A stretch of 5,206 bases of DNA, taken from the NCBI GenBank assembly GCA_003151665.1, contig PLYD01000085.1, forward strand, positions 11,591 to 16,796. Direction: 5' to 3'. A model generated the notes under the pieces. The model was not told the origin of the DNA. It did no database searches and worked only from the letters and a program-made list of their open reading frames with translations. A program made the translations under genes and the position numbers. This document shows, one piece after another, positions 1 through 5,206 of this stretch. The stretch comes from Candidatus Dormiibacterota bacterium. Its GTDB lineage: Bacteria > Chloroflexota > Dormibacteria > Dormibacterales > Dormibacteraceae. Position 1 is the first letter of the stretch; the number at the start of each line of letters is the position of its first letter.

Positions 1-936
1 GCCGAGTTCGACCAGATGATGAAGTCCGGGGAGCTGATCGAGTCTCGGAACGAGATGACTCCGGAATACCTTCGTGAGCTGAAGCACACGCTCATCGTTT
101 CGGGCGATACCGAGCTCATCTCGGCGCCCGCCTACTACCTCGCCGCCAAGCGCGCCCCCTCAATCAACGCCTTCATGACCGGCATCGCGATCATCCAGGA
201 CGAGCTGGCCCATGCCCACATCGCGTATCACATCCTCGAGGAGCTGGGCGAGGACCAGGAGAAGCTGATCTTCAGCCGCGACCCCAAGAGCTTCCGCTAC
301 CCCTACGCCTTCGATGTCCCCCTCGACAGCTGGACCGAGCTCGTGGTCGCCAACGGCATGTACGACCAGGCCGGCTTCTGCCTCCTGGGAGACATCCACG
401 AGAAGTGCTCCTACGGGCCGTGGAAGCGCGGGCTGAACAAGGTGATGGCGGAGGAGAACTTCCACCTCCGCAACGGGCGCACCTGGATGAAGCGAATCAG
501 TCAGGCCGGCGGCTCCGCGAAGGATGAGCTGCAGCGCGCCGTGGATTGGATGTTCCCGCTGAGCGTCGAGTGGTTCGGCTTGCCCGACAGCTTGAAGATG
601 CACTCGACCCAGCTCGAGTACCGCCTCAAGGGCCTCACCAACGACCAGCTGCGGCAGTGGTGGCTCTCGCTGGTGGTGCCCTACTGCGAGCAGATCGGGA
701 TTAAAGTCCCGTCGCACAAAGAGACACGAGACGGCAAGGACGTGTGGGAGCTCGACTATCCCTTCCCCTGCGAGTTCGACGCCGAAGCCAAGCGCTGGGA
801 TTTCAACCAGCCGATCTCGTGGGATGACGTGCTGGTCCGCTGGCGCAACCGCGGACCGCGCAACGCGGAGATGGTCGCGATGTTCCAGGAGGAATTTCAC
901 AAGTTCCGCAAGGCGCATCACCAGAACGGCTCATGA
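1..936 (+). CDS. paaA: PaaA-like catalytic subunit of a phenylacetyl-CoA epoxidase family oxygenase (5' end cut by window edge)
   Basis: This is the ferritin-like diiron subunit that, in the Paa complex, inserts one oxygen atom into the ring of an aromatic CoA thioester. Numbering from the ATG at 16, the four-helix ligand set is visible: Glu33 (TELISAP), Glu63 and His66 (QDELAH), Asp117 (YDQAG), and Glu147 and His150 (AEENFH). The SYGP turn (132-135) and the TNDQLRQ stretch near residue 208 also match PaaA as I recall the E. coli protein. The frame is open to base 1 (residues AEFDQ before the ATG). By comparison with the roughly 309-residue E. coli protein, only a few residues appear to be missing, so the real start is probably just upstream of the window. 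The stop overlaps the next start as ATGA (933-936). Family membership is secure. The substrate is not: the protein is clearly divergent, and another aromatic acyl-CoA is possible. Confidence 0.88.
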   Translation, partial: AEFDQMMKSGELIESRNEMTPEYLRELKHTLIVSGDTELISAPAYYLAAKRAPSINAFMTGIAIIQDELAHAHIAYHILEELGEDQEKLIFSRDPKSFRYPYAFDVPLDSWTELVVANGMYDQAGFCLLGDIHEKCSYGPWKRGLNKVMAEENFHLRNGRTWMKRISQAGGSAKDELQRAVDWMFPLSVEWFGLPDSLKMHSTQLEYRLKGLTNDQLRQWWLSLVVPYCEQIGIKVPSHKETRDGKDVWELDYPFPCEFDAEAKRWDFNQPISWDDVLVRWRNRGPRNAEMVAMFQEEFHKFRKAHHQNGS

Positions 937-1238
937 ACGAGCGCTTGTGGGCTGCGCTGGCTGAGGTGCAGGACCCCGAGATGCCGATCAACCTGGTCGA
1001 CCTCGGTGTCATCTACCGGGTTGCCGAGCAGGATGGGCTGGTCGAGGTCGACCTCACTTTCACTGCGATGGGGTGCCCCGCTTCCGATTTCATTCTCGAG
1101 GACGTGCGTGAGCGCCTGCTGCGCGAGGAAGGAGTTCGCGAGGTTCGCATCAACGTCGTCTGGAACCCACCGTGGACCGTGGCGCGTGTGACCGAAGCGG
1201 GCCGCGATGCGCTCGAGTCGTGGGGCCTGGCGGTTTGA
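933..1238 (+). CDS. paaD: DUF59/MIP18-family protein, stand-alone N-terminal half of PaaD
   Basis: This 101-residue protein belongs to the iron-sulfur/metal-centre assembly family that includes PaaD, SufT and MIP18. Visible signatures are DPE (14-16), the LVDLG segment (21-25), the TAMGCP segment with the conserved Cys48, and the PaaD-type NPPW motif followed by a Gly-rich helix ending WGLAV. Canonical PaaD (about 165 residues in E. coli) continues after this point into a four-cysteine zinc ribbon. Here the stop codon falls exactly at that domain boundary, and the ribbon is a separate gene after paaC. The ATG at 933 overlaps the paaA stop (ATGA). There is no good ribosome binding site at the usual distance, so translation is probably coupled to paaA. 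The role in PaaD is known only as being required for oxygenase activity, probably in maturation of a metal cofactor; assigning it here is inference from family and context. Confidence 0.88.
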   Translation: MNERLWAALAEVQDPEMPINLVDLGVIYRVAEQDGLVEVDLTFTAMGCPASDFILEDVRERLLREEGVREVRINVVWNPPWTVARVTEAGRDALESWGLAV

Positions 1239-1456
1239 CGCACTACAAGCGGGTGAGCGGCGACGCCGTCGAATATGAGGTGTTCGCGCGCAAGACGCGT
1301 GGTGAGCCGCTGCACCAGGTCGGCAGCGTTGTTGCCCCGGATGACGACCTCGCCGTCGCATACGCCCGTGCGACCTATGACGAGGAGCGCTGGGTCGAGA
1401 TGGCGATCGTCCGCAAAGAGCACGTCATCGAGCTCTGGCAACCGGGGGAGCCATGA
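1235..1456 (+). CDS. paaB: Short PaaB-like subunit
   Basis: This 73-residue protein is related to PaaB, the small subunit that organises PaaA-PaaC heterodimers into a larger complex. Matching features are YEVF (14-17), the HQVGS segment (27-31), the acidic DDDLA run and the ARATY helix (44-48), followed by a hydrophobic strand (MAIVRKEHVIEL). It ends about 25 residues earlier than the roughly 95-residue E. coli protein and so lacks the usual C-terminal tail. I chose TTG at 1235 because it overlaps the preceding stop as TTGA, the same arrangement as the neighbouring junctions, and keeps a few residues before the first strand. GTG at 1253 is the alternative start and would leave 67 residues. 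Neither start has a strong ribosome binding site, so coupled translation is likely. Placement between the PaaD-like gene and paaC supports the call. Confidence 0.8.
   Translation: MTHYKRVSGDAVEYEVFARKTRGEPLHQVGSVVAPDDDLAVAYARATYDEERWVEMAIVRKEHVIELWQPGEP
1444..1450 (+). promoter_or_regulatory. Ribosome binding site for paaC
   Basis: A purine run, GGGGGAG, sits two bases before the paaC ATG at 1453. The spacing is short, but this is the clearest Shine-Dalgarno-like sequence at any junction in the plus-strand operon. It may let paaC be translated partly independently of paaB. Confidence 0.45.
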
Positions 1457-2172
1457 GCCTTTCTGACCTCGTCCTGAGCATCGCCGACAACAAGCAGATG
1501 CTTGGGCTGCGTTACGCGGAGTGGGCCACACGCGCGCCTTCGCTGGAAGCTGACATCGCCGCGGCGGCGATGGGCCTCGATGACCTCGGTCACAGCCGCG
1601 TGCTGTACGGCTGCCTCGAACCTCTCGGCGCAGACCCCCGCGGGCCTGATCGCGAGAGCGATGCGGGGAGCTTGCGATCGCTCCAGTATTTCGATGAGCC
1701 CTGGACCGAGTGGGCGCAGTTCGTTGCCGCCAATGCGATCCTCGATACCGCATTCACCGTGATGATCGAGGCGTGCGTGAACGGCACGGTCGAGGTTCTG
1801 CAGCACCGCTTGCGCAAGATGCTCATGGAGGAGCGCTATCACTTCCTCCACGGCCGGAGCTGGCTCAAGTCGGGCGTGGACGCGACTCCGTTGAGCGAGG
1901 CGTGGCGGGAAGCGATCGAATGGTTCGGGCCGCCCGACGGCGAGACGGCGACTTTTCACAAAGAGGGACGATTGAGCATGGGCCCGACGGAGCTTCGTAC
2001 GCGCCTCGAGGAAAGGCTGGAGACCAAGGCTCCCGCAGTCCATATTGATTGGAAGGTTTGGGATCCGGTGCGCCGGCGTAGCCGGCCGGGGGCCATCGAC
2101 GACCCCACTTTCGCGATGCTGCGCGGCCTCGAGGAGAAGAAGTACGCAAGTGGCGCCGCGAAAGAAGGCTGA
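1453..2172 (+). CDS. paaC: PaaC-like subunit of the oxygenase, with an apparently complete diiron ligand set
   Basis: This 239-residue ferritin-like protein is close in length to E. coli PaaC (about 248), the partner that pairs with PaaA. The AEW motif near the N terminus (22-24), GLDDLGH (41-47), the ILDTAF helix (96-101) and MEERYH followed by GRSWL (125-138) align with PaaC helices. In E. coli PaaC, as I recall it, the second-helix motif reads DLLGQ, so a metal-binding residue pair is lost. Here it reads DDLGH. Glu23, Asp44, His47, Asp98, Glu127 and His130 therefore fall at all six positions used for iron in PaaA. The subunit may bind metal, or may descend from an ancestor close to the PaaA/PaaC duplication. 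The ATG overlaps the paaB stop (ATGA, 1453-1456). The C terminus overlaps the next gene by 23 bases. Confidence 0.87.
   Translation: MSLSDLVLSIADNKQMLGLRYAEWATRAPSLEADIAAAAMGLDDLGHSRVLYGCLEPLGADPRGPDRESDAGSLRSLQYFDEPWTEWAQFVAANAILDTAFTVMIEACVNGTVEVLQHRLRKMLMEERYHFLHGRSWLKSGVDATPLSEAWREAIEWFGPPDGETATFHKEGRLSMGPTELRTRLEERLETKAPAVHIDWKVWDPVRRRSRPGAIDDPTFAMLRGLEEKKYASGAAKEG
2131..2136 (+). promoter_or_regulatory. Possible ribosome binding site for the zinc-ribbon gene
   Basis: GAGGAG lies inside the paaC coding sequence, 13 bases before the GTG at 2150. The spacing is longer than ideal. It supports GTG as the start but does not prove it. Coupling with paaC termination at 2172 may also contribute. 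Confidence 0.35.
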
Positions 2173-2320
2173 CCCGCTGCCTCGCGCCGCGCCGCGCTGC
2201 CCTCATTGCGCGGAGCGTGACGCCGAGGTCATTTCTCTGTTCGGGACCCAGGCGATGACGCTCCAGTACCGCTGCCGCAAGTGTCGCACGCTGTTCGAAG
2301 CGATCAAGTACGAGGAGTGA
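2150..2320 (+). CDS. paaD: Stand-alone zinc ribbon, C-terminal half of PaaD
   Basis: This 56-residue protein matches the C-terminal domain of canonical PaaD. It has two cysteine pairs, CPHC (Cys17, Cys20) and CRKC (Cys42, Cys45). The spacer carries the PaaD signature E-x-IS-x-FG (EVISLFG, 26-32), then YRCRKCR and an F-x-x-x-K ending. It should fold as a small zinc- or iron-binding ribbon and work with the DUF59 protein encoded about 0.9 kb upstream to mature the oxygenase. I chose GTG at 2150 because an ATG at 2045 in the same frame would add 35 residues that look like out-of-frame paaC sequence. The gene overlaps the end of paaC by 23 bases, and its own 3' end overlaps the convergent gene by 17. 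Being small and GTG-started, it is easily missed by automatic annotation. Confidence 0.8.
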   Translation: MAPRKKADPLPRAAPRCPHCAERDAEVISLFGTQAMTLQYRCRKCRTLFEAIKYEE

Positions 2321-3065
2321 CTTCTGGTTCGTCCTCTTCGTCGGTCTCCTCATCGGCATTGCCACCGGCCCGCCTGCGGAGGATCGCCAGCGGAATTCCG
2401 GCGATCAACACGCCGACGATCAGGACTGCAACCGCGATCGGCAGTAGCTGGCTGCTTCCGGGGGAGTTCTTGTTTACCGCATTAGCCGGGTAGCCGGCCG
2501 CGAAGTAGCCGAGCTGGTTTGTATCGGCCCGAATCACAAGCGGCTGATTTTCAGTACCGCCGATGTTCTTCCAGGGACCATTCGGGCTGTCGGCCAAATA
2601 GACGAAGCTGGGAGCGGGAACGAGGTTCGAGTAAAGCATCGCCACGCACGCCGGGTGGCACTGAGTTGTTGTTGGGGGGACTTGTATCAAGGCCGCATCC
2701 GCCGTGACCTGGTAGACGTTGGTGGCGAAATGAAGGTCGGGCGGGTTCGGACATGGCGATACAGGCGTGATATCGACTGTGACCCGCGTTTTGCCCGCGG
2801 CCTGGAAGGCGCCTGGTAGGAAGCTGACACTCATCTGGCCGTCAGCGGTGAAGGCGGTGTTTGCATCACTGGTGCCGTCGATCACATTGATCACGAGGTG
2901 GCCTGATGTAGCGGTGACTCCGGAGTTCGCGCCGGCGATCGCCGGTGGACAGACCCAGTTGTACGGCTGCGTCGGTGCGATGCCGTCATAAAAACCCGGC
3001 GTCACCATCCACGCGGCAACGAGATAAACGCCGGCCGCGGCCGCGATGAGAAGTGGGCGCTTCAC
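2304..3065 (-). CDS. Membrane-anchored extracytoplasmic protein of unknown function
   Basis: This 253-residue protein has an N-terminal hydrophobic segment (about 5-21) after Lys-Arg, which is a signal peptide or anchor. A Pro/Thr-rich extracytoplasmic region of about 180 residues follows. A second membrane segment (about 207-229) is followed by Arg-Arg-Arg and a strongly acidic tail (DEETDEEDEPE). The outer region contains four cysteines (39, 105, 136, 140), able to form two disulfides. It has a beta-sandwich-like pattern: SFLPGAF, then VTVDITPVSP, then VYQV, and LGYFAAGYP just before the membrane. That layout recalls ZU5-type domains, but this is a weak resemblance. I chose GTG at 3065 because it overlaps the upstream stop as GTGA and places the signal segment at the N terminus. 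It is the last gene of the minus-strand run and directly follows a CPBP protease-like gene. I do not recognise a family. Confidence 0.75.
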   Translation of the reverse strand: MKRPLLIAAAAGVYLVAAWMVTPGFYDGIAPTQPYNWVCPPAIAGANSGVTATSGHLVINVIDGTSDANTAFTADGQMSVSFLPGAFQAAGKTRVTVDITPVSPCPNPPDLHFATNVYQVTADAALIQVPPTTTQCHPACVAMLYSNLVPAPSFVYLADSPNGPWKNIGGTENQPLVIRADTNQLGYFAAGYPANAVNKNSPGSSQLLPIAVAVLIVGVLIAGIPLAILRRRAGGNADEETDEEDEPEVTPRT

Positions 3066-3622
3066 AGCGCCAGGTCCGCGATCACGTGGCCGATGATCGG
3101 AGCGACCAGGTCGCGGCAGGCCCAGCGCCACAACGCCAGCAAAAGGCCCGCGGCTGCGACCGCCCAGAGGAAAGCGGGCGGATGCGACAGCGCGTGCGCC
3201 GCGGTCCAGGCCACCGTGCTGCCCACTATCGCCAGCGGCGCGCCGCCCGCCTCGTCAAGCGCGGCATACAGGACTCCGCGGAACGCGACCTCCTGCGCGA
3301 CAGAAATGATCACAGCGACCATTGCGAATGAGGCCGGGATGATCGGCGCCTCGCTTGCGCGCACCGCCGCCGGCAGCAGCAGCACTGCCGCCAATGCAAA
3401 GCCGCCAAGAATGCGAAGGGGCAATCGCGACGTGCCCAAGCCGAGCTGTGGCGCCGGCCAGCCGACCGCGGTCACCAGAAGGGCTGCTCCGCCGATCAAA
3501 ATCGCCGGCACCACAGCGCCGGGGATCGTCGATGCCACCGCCCTGGTCCACTCGACGAGCAGGATGTACGCGCCAATGACCGCCGCGCGCAGGGCGGGGC
3601 GGGTGGACAGCGCTGCGATCAC
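3062..3622 (-). CDS. CPBP-family (CAAX protease / bacteriocin-processing, Rce1-like) intramembrane protein
   Basis: This 186-residue multi-pass membrane protein has the motif layout of the CPBP (ABI/Rce1) intramembrane endopeptidase family. Motif 1 is QEVAFRG (110-116), corresponding to EExxxR. Motif 2 is WTAAH (139-143), corresponding to FxxxH. Motif 3 is HVIAD (179-183), corresponding to HxxxN/D. Several hydrophobic segments cover most of the chain. The first Glu of motif 1, catalytic in Rce1 enzymes, is Gln110 here, so proteolytic activity is uncertain and a scaffold role is possible. The GTG start overlaps the fdhD stop as GTGA (3622-3619), and the stop overlaps the next gene in the same way, so translation is probably coupled on both sides. 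It is on the short side for the family. The substrate is unknown; the adjacent anchored protein is a candidate by position only. Confidence 0.83.
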   Translation of the reverse strand: MIAALSTRPALRAAVIGAYILLVEWTRAVASTIPGAVVPAILIGGAALLVTAVGWPAPQLGLGTSRLPLRILGGFALAAVLLLPAAVRASEAPIIPASFAMVAVIISVAQEVAFRGVLYAALDEAGGAPLAIVGSTVAWTAAHALSHPPAFLWAVAAAGLLLALWRWACRDLVAPIIGHVIADLAL

Positions 3623-4461
3623 TGGTTGCCGGAAAGGCGCTCCGGCGCCGAATACACGTTGAACCGATCTCCTTTCAGGAAGCCGACCAGCGTTTGGTTG
3701 AACTCCCGGGCCAGCGCGACCGCGAGGCTGGACGGCGCTCCAACGGCGGCGAGGACGGGGATGCCGGCCGTGATCGACTTCTGCACGATCTCGTACCCCG
3801 CCCGACCGCTCACGACCAGTATCGAATCGCTCGCAGGCACTCGTTCATCGAGCAAGGCGCGGCCAACCACCTTGTCGACTGCGTTGTGGCGCCCGATATC
3901 CTCACGCAGATAAACGAGCTCGCCAGCCGCCGTGAACAGGCCGGCTGCATGCAACCCCCCCGTTCTGTCGAAGACGCCCTGGCCGGAGCGCAGCCTCTCG
4001 ACCAAGCCAGGGAGCAGACCTGGATCAACCGCAGGGCCGGCAGGCAGGAGCGCCAGGTCGCGCCGCAAGTCCTCGATCATGACCGTGCCGCATACACCGC
4101 AGGCCGAGCTCGACAGCATCGATCGCTCCGGCTTGCGCCGCGCCTTGGTCGCCAGGTGAATGTCGACTTGGTTGGACTCAACCAGCGAGGATTCGACGGC
4201 GACGCCTGCTTCCAGCTCACCGGCCTCGGCGCTGATCTTGATCACTCGGACATCCGTGGCCGAGCGCAGGACCCCTTCGGAGAACATCAGGCCAAGGCTC
4301 AGCTCGACGTCGTGGCCAGGGGTGCGCATGACAACCGAGAGCGCATCGCCGTCGAGCATCAACTGCAATGGCTCCTCGGTGACCACCATGTCAGGCGATT
4401 CCGACCACTTGCCGTCCGTCCAGCGGCGGATCTGGAGGCCAGGGGATGCAGGTTTTGCCAT
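3619..4461 (-). CDS. fdhD: FdhD, sulfurtransferase required for formate dehydrogenase activity
   Basis: FdhD passes sulfur from a cysteine desulfurase to the molybdenum (bis-MGD) cofactor before insertion into formate dehydrogenases and related molybdoenzymes, in the cytoplasm. The 280-residue protein shows the defining SSSACGVCG loop, with Cys121 and Cys124 as the sulfur-carrying pair. It also has TGGLHAAG (167-174), the REDIGRHNAVDK core (186-197), VSGRAGYEIVQK (217-228), the GAPSSLA loop and the terminal GDRFNVY. The length is normal and all key residues are present, so it should be functional. I chose the ATG at 4461 because it overlaps the preceding stop by one base (TGATG) and gives the usual N terminus. 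The longer frame to 4647 would run through the upstream gene. No formate dehydrogenase gene lies in the window, so its client enzyme must be encoded elsewhere. Confidence 0.95.
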   Translation of the reverse strand: MAKPASPGLQIRRWTDGKWSESPDMVVTEEPLQLMLDGDALSVVMRTPGHDVELSLGLMFSEGVLRSATDVRVIKISAEAGELEAGVAVESSLVESNQVDIHLATKARRKPERSMLSSSACGVCGTVMIEDLRRDLALLPAGPAVDPGLLPGLVERLRSGQGVFDRTGGLHAAGLFTAAGELVYLREDIGRHNAVDKVVGRALLDERVPASDSILVVSGRAGYEIVQKSITAGIPVLAAVGAPSSLAVALAREFNQTLVGFLKGDRFNVYSAPERLSGNQ

Positions 4462-5206
4462 CAGCCTTGGGCCACGCGCAAGTGGCGGGCCGCCCGCGGG
4501 ACTGCGGTGGCGATCGAGAAGCCACGCCACGATGTCACGCGCTCGGGTAACAGCTCGAAAGCCGCCGGCAACTCGGCCGGCTCGACCCCATAGCGCTCCC
4601 CGATTGCCATCGTGTCGACCTGCCGGCCGAAGGTGCCTCGCACGCACGCTCCCACCATCAATGACGGCCTGTACCGATGATGCGACTCGACCACCAGGGC
4701 TCCGACTGCACCCGCACGCACCTTGCCGGCCGTGGGCGCGACCAGCACCTCACCGCGCTCAACCTCCCACAAGGCGGGCCGGATCACGGGCATCCCGCCT
4801 TCGATCCAGCATGCATACCCACGCGGCACGCCGGCAAGGCGCCGGCTTACCTCCGCCGGCACCGCGGGGACGCGCGCGGCTTGAGCGGCGGGAAATGGCT
4901 TGACGTCCGCGAGCTCGGCGTCGCTCGGTCGAAGCCGGAGCACCACGCGGTTGTAGGGCAGCCACTCGCGCGGGATGCGGGCCATATCAAGCACGTATCC
5001 CGCGAAGTAAGGCGCGTTCTTGAGCGCATAGCCCGCCATCCCCAGAAAGTAGCCGGGCCCTTCGAGCATCGCATTGATTTGGCTCGATACCGAGAGCGGG
5101 TCGTAGACCTCGAGATGGCCGCGCAGGAGCAACGCCTTCGAACCGCCATCGACAAGGAACGCGGCGCGAGGATCTCGTTTTGCGCTCAGGATCTTGGCCG
5201 CGTATC
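4461..5206 (-). CDS. Tandem split-barrel (pyridoxamine 5'-phosphate oxidase-like) protein, 5' end cut by window edge
   Basis: The frame is open from the right edge (first whole codon 5204-5202) to the stop at 4463-4461, giving 247 visible residues without a start. The first visible part has the flavin/F420-binding split-barrel pattern: AAKILSAKRDPRAAFLVD followed by LLLRGHLEVYDP. This corresponds to the N-x-x-x-DPR-x-x-x-x-V and RG-x-x-x-V strands of PPOX-type proteins. After a linker, a second half (GMPVIRPALWEVERGEVLV, then VGALVVES, then CVRGTFG) repeats the same strand order, suggesting two fused barrels. The cofactor (FMN, F420 or heme) cannot be told. A TTG at 5132 is an internal codon, not the start, because homology continues upstream of it. 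The stop overlaps the fdhD ATG by one base. The first barrel is reasonably sure; the second is inferred from pattern. Confidence 0.7.
   Translation of the reverse strand, partial: YAAKILSAKRDPRAAFLVDGGSKALLLRGHLEVYDPLSVSSQINAMLEGPGYFLGMAGYALKNAPYFAGYVLDMARIPREWLPYNRVVLRLRPSDAELADVKPFPAAQAARVPAVPAEVSRRLAGVPRGYACWIEGGMPVIRPALWEVERGEVLVAPTAGKVRAGAVGALVVESHHRYRPSLMVGACVRGTFGRQVDTMAIGERYGVEPAELPAAFELLPERVTSWRGFSIATAVPRAARHLRVAQG

Noticed and set aside
887..893. Perfect Shine-Dalgarno-like AGGAGGA near the end of paaA
   Set aside because: It lies about 40 bases before the DUF59 start at 933, too far to act on it, and no start codon follows at a useful distance. It simply encodes Gln-Glu-Glu.
160..921. 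Long antisense open frame (253 codons) opposite paaA
   Set aside because: It mirrors a gene with clear diiron motifs, its product is a low-complexity Leu/Val/Glu/His-rich chain with no recognisable motif, and such antisense frames are expected in GC-rich DNA.
1013..2043. Antisense open frames (246 and 222 codons) opposite the DUF59, paaB and paaC genes
   Set aside because: They run across the junctions of clearly coding plus-strand genes. The products are Arg/Ser/Pro-rich or Leu/Arg/His-rich, with no motif.
2312..2350. GAGGAG (2312-2317) and CTCCTC (2345-2350) as a terminator hairpin between the convergent operons
   Set aside because: Only six paired bases with a loop of 27 and no T-tract on either strand. 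The second arm encodes the acidic repeat of the membrane protein tail.
3066..3131. N-terminal extension of the membrane protein to 3131
   Set aside because: It would overlap the CPBP gene by 70 bases and put a charged Arg/Asp-rich stretch before the signal segment. The GTG at 3065 in a GTGA overlap is far better.
3694..4593. Plus-strand open frame of 299 codons opposite fdhD and the barrel gene
   Set aside because: The minus strand holds an unmistakable fdhD with its Cys pair. The plus-strand product is Arg/Gln/Asp-rich without any family motif and is a GC-driven shadow.
4462..4647. N-terminal extension of fdhD to 4647
   Set aside because: The extra 62 residues are Arg/Gly-rich and run out of frame through the upstream barrel gene. 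ATG 4461 gives the usual FdhD length and N terminus.

Overview
The window is GC-rich and appears to be completely coding. Nine genes lie in two convergent runs with no intergenic gap. Five genes on the plus strand (1-2320) form a phenylacetyl-CoA-epoxidase-like (Paa) operon. Four genes on the minus strand (5206-2304) run toward them, and the two runs overlap by 17 bases at their 3' ends. GTG and TTG starts, stop/start overlaps at every junction and long antisense open frames all fit a high-GC bacterium. The gene content suggests an aerobic, probably free-living organism, for example from Actinobacteriota, Chloroflexota or Dormibacterota. The lineage cannot be fixed from this sequence.

Plus strand: the order is paaA-like (catalytic diiron subunit, cut by the left edge), a DUF59/MIP18 protein equal to the N-terminal half of PaaD, a short paaB-like gene, a paaC-like gene, and a 56-residue zinc ribbon equal to the C-terminal half of PaaD. 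PaaA, PaaB and PaaC should form the multicomponent oxygenase that epoxidises an aromatic acyl-CoA, with the two PaaD pieces acting as maturation factors. Three features are unusual. PaaD is split exactly between its domains, and the halves flank paaB and paaC. The PaaC-like subunit carries a complete set of candidate diiron ligands, where the E. coli structural subunit has lost some. PaaB lacks the usual C-terminal tail. No paaE reductase is present in the window.

Minus strand, in transcription order: a tandem split-barrel (pyridoxamine-phosphate-oxidase-like) flavin or deazaflavin protein cut by the right edge; fdhD, the sulfurtransferase that activates formate dehydrogenases; a CPBP-family intramembrane protease-like protein; and a membrane-anchored extracytoplasmic protein of unknown function. 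Adjacent genes overlap by 1, 4 and 4 bases, so this is very probably one transcript with coupled translation, although no known pathway links the four products.

No RNA genes, mobile elements, CRISPR arrays or convincing terminators were seen. Promoters for both runs must lie outside the window or inside coding sequence.
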